64,000 nucleotides of DNA from positions 124,001 to 188,000 of the forward strand of contig NZ_FRBN01000001.1 in NCBI RefSeq assembly GCF_900142625.1, written 5' to 3'. How positions within the stretch are numbered: position 1 is the stretch's first letter; every line of letters begins with the position of its first letter. The position numbers and the translations under genes were made by a program. Shown in pieces: positions 1-8,580 of the stretch. The stretch comes from Roseovarius marisflavi (GTDB lineage: Bacteria; Pseudomonadota; Alphaproteobacteria; Rhodobacterales; Rhodobacteraceae). The notes under the pieces were generated by a model, which saw only the letters and a list, made by a program, of their open reading frames with translations, made no database searches and had not been told where the DNA came from.

Positions 1-586
1 CAAGGCGCTCCGGCTTGAGCTTGCGGCGGATTACCTGGTGATGGCGGCCTGGCTCGCCTTTCTGAAATCGCGGCTCTTGCTGCCGCCGGATCCGACCGAA
101 GAAGGGCCATCCGGCGAAGAGCTTGCCGCGCATCTGGCGTTTCAGCTTGAGCGTTTGCAGGCGATGCGCGATTGCGCCGCGCGCCTGATGGGGCGTGACC
201 GGATGGGGCGGGATTTCTTTGCGCGCGGGGTGCCCGAAGACGTCACCCGCCTGCGCCGCGTGACCTATTCCGCGACGCTTCTGGACCTGATGCAGGGCTA
301 TGCCCGCATCCGGACCCGCGACGAATTTCGCCCCTTCGTGATGGACCGCGACTCGATCTTCACCATGGAGCAGGCGCTAGAGCGTCTGCGCGGGCTGATC
401 GGCTATGCTGGCACATGGACGGATATTTCGACCTATCTGCCCGACGGGTTTACCACCGATCCCGCGCGCCGGCGCTCGGCCACGGCCTCGACCTTTGCGG
501 CCTCGCTTGAACTGGTGAAAGAGGGGCGCGCCGAGCTTCGACAATCAGACGCTTTCGCACCGATCGAACTGCGCCGTAAGGATTAA
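1..586 (+). CDS. scpA: Segregation and condensation protein A, C-terminal part (partial)
   Basis: Kleisin-like subunit of the SMC-ScpAB condensin complex, which compacts and segregates the chromosome. The reading frame is open from base 2 and the true start lies left of the window, so about 194 C-terminal residues are visible. The visible part begins with the conserved helix around AADYLVMAAWLAFLKSRLLL, followed by the typical LLPP segment and the C-terminal winged-helix region that contacts the SMC head. The stop is only 4 nt before scpB, as expected for a translationally linked scpA-scpB pair. The family assignment rests on the LVMAAWLAFLKSR motif and on the neighbour. Confidence 0.9.
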   Translation, partial: KALRLELAADYLVMAAWLAFLKSRLLLPPDPTEEGPSGEELAAHLAFQLERLQAMRDCAARLMGRDRMGRDFFARGVPEDVTRLRRVTYSATLLDLMQGYARIRTRDEFRPFVMDRDSIFTMEQALERLRGLIGYAGTWTDISTYLPDGFTTDPARRRSATASTFAASLELVKEGRAELRQSDAFAPIELRRKD

Positions 587-590
587 GAAT

Positions 591-1253
591 ATGCCGGAAG
601 TTGACGTAAAAAAAGAAGAAAGCCTGTTCGAGGCGCCCCCGATTGCAGAGCAGGAACGCATGGTCGAAGCGATCCTTTTCGCCAGTGCCGAGCCGGTGAC
701 CACCAAGGAATTATCTGCGCGGATGCCGCATGGCTCTGATCCGGCCGAGGCGCTTGTCTACCTGCGCAAACGCTATGCGGGGCGCGGGGTGCATGTGGTC
801 AAGGTGGGCGATGCCTGGGCGATGCGCACGGCACCCGATCTTGGCTTTCTGATGAGCCGGGAAACCGTCGAGACCCGCAAACTGTCGCGCGCGGCGATCG
901 AGACGCTGGCGATCATCGCCTATCACCAACCCGTCACCCGCGCCGAGATCGAGGAAATTCGCGGCGTCTCGGTCAGCCGGGGCACGGTCGATCAATTGCT
1001 TGAAATGGAATGGATCCGGTTTGGTCGGCGCAAGATGACGCCGGGCCGGCCGGTGACCTTCGTGGTGACCCAGGAATTCCTCGATCACTTCGGCCTTGAA
1101 TCGGCGCGCGATCTGCCGGGACTGAAAGAGTTGCGCGCGGCGGGGCTTTTGGAAAATCGCCCGCCGCCGGGGCTTATGCCGCAGATGGGCGAGGGCGATG
1201 AAGACAGCGCCGAGGAAACCGCAGAGGGGCAGAACGAGCTGTTCGAGGACTGA
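591..1253 (+). CDS. scpB: Segregation and condensation protein B
   Basis: Partner of ScpA in the SMC condensin complex; ScpB dimers bind the kleisin. It has 220 residues. The tandem winged-helix core is recognisable: MVEAILFASAEPVTTKEL near residue 24 and LSRAAIETLAIIAYHQPVTR near residue 98, followed by EIEEIRGVSVSRGTVDQLL. The N-terminal 20 residues and the acidic C-terminal 30 residues are low-complexity extensions common in alphaproteobacterial ScpB. The gene starts 4 nt after scpA and ends 9 nt from the convergent rsgA stop, so little room exists for a terminator. Confidence 0.95.
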   Translation: MPEVDVKKEESLFEAPPIAEQERMVEAILFASAEPVTTKELSARMPHGSDPAEALVYLRKRYAGRGVHVVKVGDAWAMRTAPDLGFLMSRETVETRKLSRAAIETLAIIAYHQPVTRAEIEEIRGVSVSRGTVDQLLEMEWIRFGRRKMTPGRPVTFVVTQEFLDHFGLESARDLPGLKELRAAGLLENRPPPGLMPQMGEGDEDSAEETAEGQNELFED

Positions 1254-1262
1254 ACGCCACAC

Positions 1263-2297
1263 CTAGCGTTTGGTGCGGCCCTTTTTCATGATCTTATTGC
1301 CTCGCGGCCCGGTTGCGACCGGGGTATTCACGCGGTTTTCCTCTGATAGCTTGCGCCAGCGTTCCAAGCGGTCGGGATCAAGCGCGCCCGCCGCCACCGC
1401 CGCCTGCACCGCGCAGCCCGGCTCGTGGGCATGGGTGCAATCGCGAAACCGGCACTCTGGCGCAAGCTCGGCGATTTCGGAAAACAACTTGTCGAGGCCG
1501 ACGCCAATATCGCTCACGTGAAGCGAGCGCATGCCCGGTGTGTCAATCGCCAGCCCGCCGCCCTTGACCCCGTGAAGCGAGCGCGAGGTGGTGGTATGGC
1601 GCCCCTTGGCGTCATCCTCGCGGATGCCGCTTGTGGGCTGCGCCGTCGCGTCATCCTTGGCCGCGAGGGTGTTGAGCAGGGTCGATTTTCCCACACCGGA
1701 GGAGCCGACTAGCGCCACGGTCTGTCCCGGCCCGCACCACCGCGCAAGGGCGGCGGCAGATTCGGTATCCTTGGCGTTGAGGGTGACCACCTCAAGCCCG
1801 CGCTGCAGGGCCGCGGCGCGGCTCTGGTAGCTTGCGGCGTCCGCGACCATATCGGCCTTGGTCAACAGGATCACCGGCGTCGTGCCGGCCTCATTGGCAT
1901 GGGCGAGATAGCGCTCAAGCCGCGCCGGGTTGAAATCGGCATTACACGAGGTGACGATAAACAGCGTGTCAATATTGGCGGCAATCAGTTGCGGCGCGCG
2001 GGTGCCTTCGGTGCGGCGACGCAACAGCGAGCTACGCTCGAGGCGGCGGGTGACGGTATCGGTTTCGCGATCGACCAGAACCCAGTCGCCCACGGCGAAA
2101 TCGGTGGTGTTGGCATGGGCCGGAAGGTTCAACTTTACCGTGCCCGAGGGTGACAGCGCCGTGACCCGCGAGCGATGCACCGTGGCGATGCGCATCGGGG
2201 CAAGCGCGGTTTGCTCCGGGGTGAGCTGCGCCTCGAAGGTCTTAGACCAGCCGAGGGCCGCGAGGGAGGTGGAAGAGGGGGCGCTGATCTGTGTCAT
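1263..2297 (-). CDS. rsgA: Ribosome small-subunit-dependent GTPase A
   Basis: Late 30S ribosomal subunit assembly GTPase (YjeQ family), 344 residues. The GTPase motifs come in circularly permuted order, the family hallmark: TKAD (G4) at residues 146-149, GSSGVGKS (G1) at 198-205 and DTPG (G3) at 252-255. An OB-fold precedes them, with VGDWVLVD near residue 69. A zinc site follows in CRFRDCTHAHEPGC (C282, C287, H289, C295). The C-terminus is basic (KKGRTKR), consistent with rRNA contact. It is convergent with scpB and divergent from the small ORF at 2517. Confidence 0.95.
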   Translation of the reverse strand: MTQISAPSSTSLAALGWSKTFEAQLTPEQTALAPMRIATVHRSRVTALSPSGTVKLNLPAHANTTDFAVGDWVLVDRETDTVTRRLERSSLLRRRTEGTRAPQLIAANIDTLFIVTSCNADFNPARLERYLAHANEAGTTPVILLTKADMVADAASYQSRAAALQRGLEVVTLNAKDTESAAALARWCGPGQTVALVGSSGVGKSTLLNTLAAKDDATAQPTSGIREDDAKGRHTTTSRSLHGVKGGGLAIDTPGMRSLHVSDIGVGLDKLFSEIAELAPECRFRDCTHAHEPGCAVQAAVAAGALDPDRLERWRKLSEENRVNTPVATGPRGNKIMKKGRTKR

Positions 2298-2380
2298 GGA
2301 TGATGCATGAATGCGGCGTCTTTGGGATGCAAGCTTTTGTTGCGTACGGAGCCGCAGGGGCGGCGCATATTGACAGTGAG

Positions 2381-2420
2381 GGAGCCTCCGGCGGGAGTAT
2401 TTTGACCAAGAAGAAGGCGG
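2381..2420 (+). repeat. Dispersed intergenic repeat, copy 1
   Basis: The segment contains GGCGGGAGTATTTTGACCAA followed by GAAGAAGGCGG. Its 5' part, CTCC-GGCG-GGAG followed by TATTTT, can form a small terminator-like hairpin. Closely related sequences recur at 35054-35106 and, inverted, at 40243-40272. The shared core is GGR(G)TATTT, a few variable bases, then CAAGAAGAA. Copies of this kind are, to my recollection, common between genes in Rhodobacteraceae, but I could not check that here. Confidence 0.55.
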
Positions 2421-2435
2421 CGGGACGCCGTTTTT
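2418..2435 (+). terminator. Hairpin with T-run (weak terminator candidate)
   Basis: CGGCG-GGA-CGCCG forms a 5-bp stem with a 3-nt loop, directly followed by five T. It lies between two divergent genes, so no annotated transcript ends here; it would only make sense for an unannotated rightward RNA starting between about 2300 and 2400. Confidence 0.3.
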
Positions 2436-2516
2436 GTTAAAACTTTTCGCGATGCCCTGAAAATTGCATCTTTATGTGGTATGTCGAGCGCAGAGGCAGA
2501 CAAAGGACATGACGCA

Positions 2517-2717
2517 ATGAAAGTCAATCAGATAGTCACCATGGTTATGCGCATGGTCATGCGCCGCCTGATGCGCAGCGGCGTGAATGCCGGCATGGAT
2601 GCAATCGGCAAGCGGATGGGCGGCAAGGGCGATGCAACCCCCGGTCCCGATGGTCAGAAAACCGCACAGCGGACCCGGCAGGCGATGAAGCTTGGCCGCA
2701 GGATCGGGCGCTTCTGA
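2517..2717 (+). CDS. Small basic Met/Arg-rich protein of unknown function
   Basis: A 66-residue ORF. I chose the ATG at 2517 because AAAGGA lies about 9 nt upstream; an in-frame ATG at 2481 would add 12 residues without a good ribosome binding site. The first 30 residues form an amphipathic, methionine-rich and arginine-rich segment (VTMVMRMVMRRLMRSGVNAG), and the C-terminus is basic (LGRRIGRF). No enzymatic motif is visible. It ends 7 nt from the convergent dcd stop. It may be a membrane-surface or nucleic-acid-binding peptide. Small proteins of this look occur in Rhodobacteraceae, but I do not recognise a named family. Confidence 0.6.
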   Translation: MKVNQIVTMVMRMVMRRLMRSGVNAGMDAIGKRMGGKGDATPGPDGQKTAQRTRQAMKLGRRIGRF

Positions 2718-2724
2718 GGCGCGT

Positions 2725-3798
2725 CTAGCTTTTGAAGTGCTTGCTGAGCTTGAGGCCCTGACCTTGGTAGTTTGAGGCAATGCCTGCGCCGTAAAGCTGA
2801 TCGGGGACCTGATCCATTTTCTCATAGACGAGGCGGCCGACGATCTGGCCGTGTTCAAGAACGAAGGGGGCCTCGTGACAGCGCACTTCGAGCACGCCGC
2901 GCGAGCCGCTGCCTCCGGCCGCATCATGGCCAAAGCCGGGGTCAAAGAAACCGGCGTAATGCACGCGGAATTCGCCGACCATGGCCACATAGGGCGCCAT
3001 TTCTGCGGCGTAGTCTGGCGGGATGTGCACCGCCTCGCGGCTGACCAGAATATAGAAGGCGCCGGGATCGAGGATGATATGGCCGCCCTCAGTATGGACC
3101 TCTTCCCAATATTCAGAGGGGTCGTAATATCCGATCTTCTCAAGGTCGATCACGCCGGTATGCGGTTTGGCGCGATAGCCGACCAGTGTGCTGTCACTGG
3201 GGCGCAGGTCAACGGAAAAGCCAAGGCCCTCGTCGATCACGGCGTTGCCATCGACCAGCGGGCTCGCGGCATGAAGCGCGCGCAGGGCGGCGTCATCCAG
3301 CGTGGCGTGATCCTGGCGAAAGCGGATCTGATTGAGGCGCATGCCGGGGCGCACCAGAACAGAAAACGAGCGCGGACAGATTTCGGCGTAAAGCGGGCCG
3401 GCGTAGCCGGGCGGTACGCGGTCAAATTCGACGCCGCCATCGGTGATCATCCGCGTCAGAAGATCAAGCCGCCCGGTCGAGGATTTGGCATTTGCCACGG
3501 CCTGAACGCCCTCGGGAAGGGTCAGACCTTCCATCAGGGGCACCACGTAGACGCAGCCCTTTTCCAGAACCGCGCCCTGGCTCAGATCAATCCGGTGCAT
3601 TTCAAATTCGGCAAGCCGCTCGGCGACGGTGCGGCCAGAGCCGGTGAGGAACGAGGCGCGCACGCGGTAGGCCAGGGTGCCAAGGCGCAAATCGAGGCTC
3701 GCCGGTTGCACCTGTTCGGGCAGGATATCAGGCGTTGCATGAAGCGCACCATCGGCGATCATCGCCTTTATTTGCTGGCTGGAAAGAACCCCGGTCAT
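2725..3798 (-). CDS. dcd: 2'-deoxycytidine 5'-triphosphate deaminase, long duplicated form
   Basis: Deaminates dCTP to dUTP for thymidylate synthesis. At 357 residues it is nearly twice the size of E. coli Dcd and matches the long alphaproteobacterial DCD family. The first half carries the active-site-like ANAKSSTGRLDLLTR (about residues 113-127). The second half carries EFRVHYAGFFDPGFG (about 279-293), the counterpart of the conserved H-x-AG-x-x-DPGF segment of the family, so the chain looks like an internal duplication of the trimeric dUTPase/Dcd fold. It lies upstream of and in the same orientation as nothing else; tRNA-Pro is 76 nt before its start on the same strand. Confidence 0.9.
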   Translation of the reverse strand: MTGVLSSQQIKAMIADGALHATPDILPEQVQPASLDLRLGTLAYRVRASFLTGSGRTVAERLAEFEMHRIDLSQGAVLEKGCVYVVPLMEGLTLPEGVQAVANAKSSTGRLDLLTRMITDGGVEFDRVPPGYAGPLYAEICPRSFSVLVRPGMRLNQIRFRQDHATLDDAALRALHAASPLVDGNAVIDEGLGFSVDLRPSDSTLVGYRAKPHTGVIDLEKIGYYDPSEYWEEVHTEGGHIILDPGAFYILVSREAVHIPPDYAAEMAPYVAMVGEFRVHYAGFFDPGFGHDAAGGSGSRGVLEVRCHEAPFVLEHGQIVGRLVYEKMDQVPDQLYGAGIASNYQGQGLKLSKHFKS

Positions 3799-3874
3799 CT
3801 TTGCCCCCTATGGCAGCCCCGCATCTTTGGCGCGGTGCCCTGGGGGGGCAGATGGGCGGGATCGTCGGTTAAAT

Positions 3875-3951
3875 TGGTCGGGCTAGCAGGACTCGAACCT
3901 GCGACCTTCCGTCCCCCAGACGGACGCGCTACCAGGCTGCGCCATAGCCCG
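3875..3951 (-). tRNA. tRNA-Pro (anticodon GGG)
   Basis: On the minus strand a 77-nt cloverleaf can be read, with CCA encoded at the 3' end (3877-3875). The 7-bp acceptor stem is CGGGCTA/TAGCCCG. The D arm contains GCGCAGCCTGGTAGCGC, the anticodon stem is TCCGT/ACGGA with loop CTGGGGG (anticodon GGG), and the T arm is CGCAGGTTCGAGTCCTGC. It lies between merR and dcd, all leftward, so it may be co-transcribed with the tail of the merR operon or have its own promoter in 3952-4007. Confidence 0.97.
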
Positions 3952-4007
3952 ACGATGTGGACGTCATACTGGTTTTCAGAGCGGGGACAAGGGCTAATTC
4001 CCACTTT

Positions 4008-5051
4008 TTAGTCCCGGAGTTGACCATCTTGCGATTTCGCCGCCCCAAGCGCCGAGAGCCGGGCCAGCAAAGGCCCGAGACGCGCGGCGGTTTCGGTCGA
4101 AATCGGGCGTGGCAGATCGGCTAGCGCGGCAAGCAGGCCGGGATCGGCGCTCACCTTGTCCGAGGCATCCTCGGGCAAATCCGGCTGGGGCAGGGGAGTG
4201 GGGCTTGCTGAGGGCTCCGGCTCCGAGGCTTCCTCGGGCTGAGCCTCTAGCACTGGCTCTGGTTCGGGCGCGGATTTGGGTGAGTCACCCTCAACCGGCT
4301 CAGAGGGCGAAGGCTCGTGCATGACCTCTGGCTCAATGCTTGCGGCCTCTGGCGCGATCTCAGCCTCAATCTCGGGTTCGGCCGCGGGCTCAGCCTGAGT
4401 TTTGGACGCGGCACTGCGCCCTTGGGGGGCAGGCTCTTCGGCCGGTTCGGCCTGTGCTTCGGCTATCTCGTGCTGATCAGTCTGCTCGGATGCGGGCTGA
4501 CCCGGCTCGGGGGCCGAAAGGGGCGCAGAGGGCGCGTCATGTGGAAAAAGTGCATCCTGCGGGATCGGCATATCCGTCGCGGCGGGCAAGCTTGGCGCGG
4601 GGCGGGCACCCTCGTCGTCAGCGACGGTTGAGTCGGCCTCGCTGTCGGCGGCAATTTTCGGCGGTGTCACGGGGGCCTCACTGCCCCCGCGCCCGAAGTT
4701 CAGCACCTTGGCGGGTTCGGGCGGCTCTGGTGTCACGTCAAGCGCGATATCGCTGACTTCACCTTCGGTGACCTCGTCAAGCGGTTGTGACAGGCCCGAA
4801 ACATGGCGCACACCCTGTTCGCGCAACAGTTTTTGCACGCCCTTGATGGTCATGCCCTCGTCATGCAGCAATGCCTTGATACCACCCAAGAGCAACATAT
4901 CGGCAGGCCGGTAATAGCGTCGCCCGCCGGCGCGTTTGACCGGCTTGATCTGGGAAAACTTGCTTTCCCAGAACCGAAGCACATGCGCCGGAACCTCTAG
5001 CCATTCGGCAACCTCGCTGATTGTGCGAAAGGCGTCGGCGGATTTTGCCAT
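4008..5051 (-). CDS. MerR-family transcriptional regulator with long disordered acidic tail
   Basis: A 347-residue protein. The N-terminal ~80 residues are a MerR-type winged helix: [20 protein letters not shown], then [20 protein letters not shown] and a wing helix with [20 protein letters not shown]. Residues from about 95 to 345 are almost entirely Pro, Glu, Ala and Ser, without cysteines or a recognisable effector domain. The gene sits 14 nt after ihfA at the end of the yceD-rpmF-plsX-fabH-ihfA block, an arrangement conserved in related genomes. The regulated genes are unknown. The tail is probably intrinsically disordered, judging from composition only. Confidence 0.85.
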   Translation of the reverse strand: MAKSADAFRTISEVAEWLEVPAHVLRFWESKFSQIKPVKRAGGRRYYRPADMLLLGGIKALLHDEGMTIKGVQKLLREQGVRHVSGLSQPLDEVTEGEVSDIALDVTPEPPEPAKVLNFGRGGSEAPVTPPKIAADSEADSTVADDEGARPAPSLPAATDMPIPQDALFPHDAPSAPLSAPEPGQPASEQTDQHEIAEAQAEPAEEPAPQGRSAASKTQAEPAAEPEIEAEIAPEAASIEPEVMHEPSPSEPVEGDSPKSAPEPEPVLEAQPEEASEPEPSASPTPLPQPDLPEDASDKVSADPGLLAALADLPRPISTETAARLGPLLARLSALGAAKSQDGQLRD

Positions 5052-5065
5052 CGGCTTTGTGCCCC

Positions 5066-5368
5066 TTAGCTTTTGTTGCCGGCCGCGACGCGATCTTTCA
5101 TCAGGTGCGACGGGCGGAAGGTCAGAACCCGGCGGGGGTTGATCGGCACTTCTTCACCGGTCTTGGGATTGCGGCCAACACGGGCCGTCTTGTCGCGCAC
5201 GGAAAACGTGCCAAAGGACGAAATCTTGACATGCTCGCCGTTTACCAGGGCGTCCGACATATGGTCCAGCACGCTTTCGACAAGCTGGGCGGCGTCGTTA
5301 CGCGACAGGCCGACCTCTCGAAAAATTGCCTCGCTCAAATCCATTCGCGTCAATGTCTTATCGGTCAT
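5066..5368 (-). CDS. ihfA: Integration host factor subunit alpha
   Basis: DNA-bending nucleoid protein that pairs with IHF-beta. It has 100 residues, the usual size. The N-terminal helices ([20 protein letters not shown]) and the DNA-intercalating beta arm around [17 protein letters not shown], with the conserved proline, are present. TRMDL with FREVGLS favours the alpha over the beta subunit. It follows fabH by about 110 nt on the leftward strand and precedes merR, the standard alphaproteobacterial order. The 110-nt gap suggests an additional promoter of its own. Confidence 0.93.
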   Translation of the reverse strand: MTDKTLTRMDLSEAIFREVGLSRNDAAQLVESVLDHMSDALVNGEHVKISSFGTFSVRDKTARVGRNPKTGEEVPINPRRVLTFRPSHLMKDRVAAGNKS

Positions 5369-5478
5369 CAGGTCCCCCCGTGTTTTTCAACAACCTTAGG
5401 GCGGAAGGATTTTCCGAGTCAATGTCAACGACTTACACAGCAGGCTTAAAGCGCGCTTTTTTGCGGATTTTCTGTGAT

Positions 5479-6453
5479 TTACCAGCGCAGAAGCACCGAG
5501 CCCCAGGCGAGACCGCCGCCAATCGCCTCTGAGAGCACAAGATCACCCTGCTTGATCTTGCCGGTTTCGACCCCGACCGAAAGGGCCAGAGGGATCGAGG
5601 CGGCCGAGGTATTGCCGTGATCCTGCACCGTGACGATCACCCGATCCATCGGCAGGCCCATCTTTTTGGCGGTGCCCTGGATGATGCGGATATTGGCCTG
5701 ATGCGGAACGATCCAGTCGACGTCAGTGCCGCTGAGGCCGACCTTGGCAAGCGCGGTTTCGGCGGTCGAAGTCAGCTTTTCCACCGCCTGGCGGAACAGC
5801 GGATTACCCTGCATGCGCAATTTGCCCGCCGCGCCGGTCGTCGAGACGCCGCCATCGACATAAAGCATATCGCGATAGCGCCCGTCGGAATTCAGGTCCG
5901 CCGACAGAATGCCGCGATCGGCATTGTTGCCATTGCCCTTCTGAAGCCCGAGCACAAGCGCGCCGGCGCCATCGCCGAACAGCACACAGGTCGAGCGGTC
6001 GCTCCAGTCCATGATCCGGCTGAAGGTCTCGGCGCCGATCACCAGAAGGCGGTTGGCCTGACCGGCGATCAGCAGGGCGTTGGCATTGGTCAGCGCATAG
6101 ATGAAGCCGGCACAGACCGCCTGAACGTCAAAGCCAAAGCCATGCGTCATGCCCAGCTCTCTTTGCACCATGGTGGCGACCGAGGGAAAGGTAAGATCGG
6201 GGGTCGAGGTGGCCACGATGATTCCGTCGATGTCGTCAGGCGTCAGCCCGGCATTTTCAAGCGCGGCCCGCGCGGCGCGCACGGCAAGGTCGGATGTGGT
6301 CTGGCCCTCGGCGGCAAAGCGTCGACGCTCGATCCCTGATCGGGTGCGAATCCATTCATCCGTTGTGTCGAGGGTTTTTTCAAATTCCGAGTTGGGAACA
6401 ACACGATCCGGCAGGTAATGCCCGATCCCTTCCACAACGGCACGTACAGTCAT
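5479..6453 (-). CDS. fabH: 3-oxoacyl-[ACP] synthase III
   Basis: Condenses acetyl-CoA with malonyl-ACP to start fatty acid synthesis. It has 324 residues. The thiolase-fold catalytic triad is intact: C114 in DVQAVCAGF, H251 in VPHQANIR and N281 in DHGNTSAAS. Its ATG overlaps the plsX stop by 4 nt (ATGA), so the two are translationally coupled, as is widespread in bacteria. The product works in the cytoplasm with the ACP-dependent FAS II enzymes. Confidence 0.97.
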   Translation of the reverse strand: MTVRAVVEGIGHYLPDRVVPNSEFEKTLDTTDEWIRTRSGIERRRFAAEGQTTSDLAVRAARAALENAGLTPDDIDGIIVATSTPDLTFPSVATMVQRELGMTHGFGFDVQAVCAGFIYALTNANALLIAGQANRLLVIGAETFSRIMDWSDRSTCVLFGDGAGALVLGLQKGNGNNADRGILSADLNSDGRYRDMLYVDGGVSTTGAAGKLRMQGNPLFRQAVEKLTSTAETALAKVGLSGTDVDWIVPHQANIRIIQGTAKKMGLPMDRVIVTVQDHGNTSAASIPLALSVGVETGKIKQGDLVLSEAIGGGLAWGSVLLRW

Positions 6454-7556
6454 TCAGTCTCACCGTCGATTAAATTATCTGAAGGCGCATCCTGATCCAG
6501 CGAGGCCGCAGATGCAACCCGCGCCGCAAGCCTTTCGGAAAAGCCCGACTGCGCAAGTTCAAACGCCAGCTTGATCGCCGAGGACACGCCCGTCTCATCC
6601 GCCGCGCCATGCGATTTCACAACCGTGCCGTTCAGCCCAAGGAACACGCCGCCATTGGCGCGCCGCGGGTCGATCCGCTTTTTCAGGCGCCGCAGGGCAG
6701 GGTAGGCAAGCATCGACGCCACCCGCGACAACAAGGAATAGGCGAAGGCCTCGCGCAGCAACTCCGAGATCAGCTTGGCAATGCCTTCGCCGGTCTTGAG
6801 CGCGACATTGCCGGTAAACCCATCGGTGACGATCACGTCACAGACAGTGCCCGGAAGATCGCGCCCTTCGACAAAGCCGACGAATTCGAAATCGGATGTT
6901 CGGGCATTGGCCGCAATCAGGTCATAGGCCTCTTTCAGCTCGGCGCGGCCTTTGTGTTCTTCGGTGCCGACGTTCAAGAGACCGATCCGCGGCTTGGCGA
7001 GGCCAAAGCCGTTGCGGGCATAAGAGGCCCCCATCAGCGCGTATTGCATCAGATCCTTGGCATCGGCGCGAATGTCGGCGCCGCCGTCGAGCATGATGTT
7101 GAATGCCTGCGGATTTCGCGAAGGCCACATGACGGCGATTGCCGGGCGATAAATGCCGGGAAGCTTGCGCAGGCGCAGAACCGACATCAGCATCAGGGCC
7201 CCGGTGTTGCCACAAGAGACACAGACCGTTGCCTCGCCGGCGCGCACGCTATCAAGCGCCGACCACATAGAGGTATCGCGCCCGTGACGCACGACATGCG
7301 CGGGTTTGTCCTCCATGGTGACGACTTCTGGCGCGTCGCGAATCTCGATACGCTCGGCCAACCCCTTGCGTTTGGCGACAAGGCGTTCAAGCTCGTCCTT
7401 GGGACCGTGCAGAATGAATCCGATATCTGGGTTGCGCTTCGCAGAATCGGCGATACCGGCGACAACAGTCGCCGGTCCCTGGTCACCGCCCATGGCGTCA
7501 ACCGAGATAATGGTGCGCCCTGCACCCGCCTTGGATTGATCCGTGAGAGCGGTCAT
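6450..7556 (-). CDS. plsX: Phosphate acyltransferase PlsX
   Basis: Converts acyl-ACP to acyl-phosphate for PlsY, the first step of phosphatidic acid synthesis. It has 368 residues. Family motifs are ISVDAMGGDQGPATVVAGIA near the N-terminus, VSCGNTGALMLMSVLRLRKL in the middle and VTDGFTGNVALKTGEG further on. About 17 residues precede the ISVDAMGGD motif, and the C-terminal 30 residues form an acidic extension. It lies 22 nt after rpmF and overlaps fabH by 4 nt, giving the classic rpmF-plsX-fabH lipid/ribosome operon. Confidence 0.97.
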   Translation of the reverse strand: MTALTDQSKAGAGRTIISVDAMGGDQGPATVVAGIADSAKRNPDIGFILHGPKDELERLVAKRKGLAERIEIRDAPEVVTMEDKPAHVVRHGRDTSMWSALDSVRAGEATVCVSCGNTGALMLMSVLRLRKLPGIYRPAIAVMWPSRNPQAFNIMLDGGADIRADAKDLMQYALMGASYARNGFGLAKPRIGLLNVGTEEHKGRAELKEAYDLIAANARTSDFEFVGFVEGRDLPGTVCDVIVTDGFTGNVALKTGEGIAKLISELLREAFAYSLLSRVASMLAYPALRRLKKRIDPRRANGGVFLGLNGTVVKSHGAADETGVSSAIKLAFELAQSGFSERLAARVASAASLDQDAPSDNLIDGETE

Positions 7557-7578
7557 GCAGCAAATCGCCTTTTATCGC

Positions 7579-7785
7579 TTACGCTGCGTCGTCGTCCAGA
7601 TCGATTTCGTCGGCCATGGCCACGACTTCGCGGTCGGCATAGTGGCCGCAGGATGCGCAAACGTGGTGCGGGCGCTTAAGCTCGCCACAGTTGGGGCATT
7701 CGTTCGGGTTGCCGGCAACCAGCGCGTCATGTGCGCGGCGGTTGTTGCGACGTGATTTCGATACTTTGTTCTGTTGGACAGCCAT
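7579..7785 (-). CDS. rpmF: 50S ribosomal protein L32
   Basis: A 68-residue ribosomal protein with the basic N-terminus [20 protein letters not shown] that marks L32. It is followed by a four-cysteine zinc ribbon, [18 protein letters not shown] (Cys at 30, 33, 46 and 49). The C-terminus is acidic ([10 protein letters not shown]). It lies between yceD and plsX on the leftward strand, with a 149-nt gap from yceD that can hold its own promoter. Confidence 0.97.
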   Translation of the reverse strand: MAVQQNKVSKSRRNNRRAHDALVAGNPNECPNCGELKRPHHVCASCGHYADREVVAMADEIDLDDDAA

Positions 7786-7934
7786 GTCTCAACCTCAATT
7801 CCTGTGGGCCGATCTGGCCCTGTTTCACGAGTGTTCGCGGCTCATAGTCTGTTACGAGCCGCCGGTTCAACCCTAAATTCCGATGAGAGCGCGAAAATAC
7901 AGCGATTTGTTGCCGGGGCAAGCGATTCTTGGCG

Positions 7935-8492
7935 CTATTCGCCCTTTTCCATTTTGTCGCGCAGCGCGGCAAGGCCGGCAAAGGGTTTTGTGTCTTCATC
8001 CTCAAGCGGCTTGATGCCATCCTCTGCCACGGTGATCTGGCCCAATTCGGCGCCGTTGCTGCGCGGATAATCCGGCAGCGACAGCGCAAGCGCCTCGATC
8101 ATCACGCGATCCAGGTCGATTTCGCTGCCAAGCGGTTCGATGGTGTCATCCTCGGGCATTTCCACCTCGTCGCCGGGGGCGACCTCCGGCTCTTGCGGCT
8201 CTGCCGAAAAGCGGCGGGTGATCTTGACGTCAATCCGGCTTGTGACCGGATCCAGCGTGATCACGCAGGGTTGTACCACCGTCGCGCCCAGATCGCCATG
8301 CAGCACCCAATCGGTGCGCCCCTCGGCCATCAACGTGCCCCGAAAGCGCAATTTGCGCAGCGCTGACAGCGAGAGTTCATCCGCGATCGCCGACATTTCG
8401 GCCTTGCCGGGGGTCAGATCAAACGCCACGGGCCGCTTGATCGACAGGTCAGAGACACGGAGCACGCTTTGTTTTTGAGGCGTTTGCGACAT
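7935..8492 (-). CDS. yceD: DUF177 (YceD-like) protein, probable 23S rRNA accumulation factor
   Basis: YceD-family protein (large ribosomal RNA subunit accumulation protein), 185 residues. I chose the ATG at 8492 (MSQTPQKQ) because AAGGG lies about 6 nt upstream; the longer frame to 8639 would give an unrelated hydrophobic prefix that overlaps bamE. The central region with TDWVLHGDLGATVVQPCVITLDPV carries the single conserved cysteine, and an acidic stretch ends with EIDLDRVMIEALALSLPDYP, the usual DUF177 C-terminal motif. The position before rpmF is the conserved one. The role in rRNA accumulation is transferred from E. coli and plants. Confidence 0.87.
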   Translation of the reverse strand: MSQTPQKQSVLRVSDLSIKRPVAFDLTPGKAEMSAIADELSLSALRKLRFRGTLMAEGRTDWVLHGDLGATVVQPCVITLDPVTSRIDVKITRRFSAEPQEPEVAPGDEVEMPEDDTIEPLGSEIDLDRVMIEALALSLPDYPRSNGAELGQITVAEDGIKPLEDEDTKPFAGLAALRDKMEKGE

Positions 8493-8580
8493 TGTCACCC
8501 TTGCTTCCTTTCTTGAACCATTGCACCACCTTGCTGTAAGCGGGATAAAAGCCGCGTTAAGCCAAGACAAGAGGGCAGAG

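Noticed and set aside
2851..4011. Rightward 386-codon open frame
   Set aside because: It is antisense to dcd and runs across tRNA-Pro; no family resemblance.
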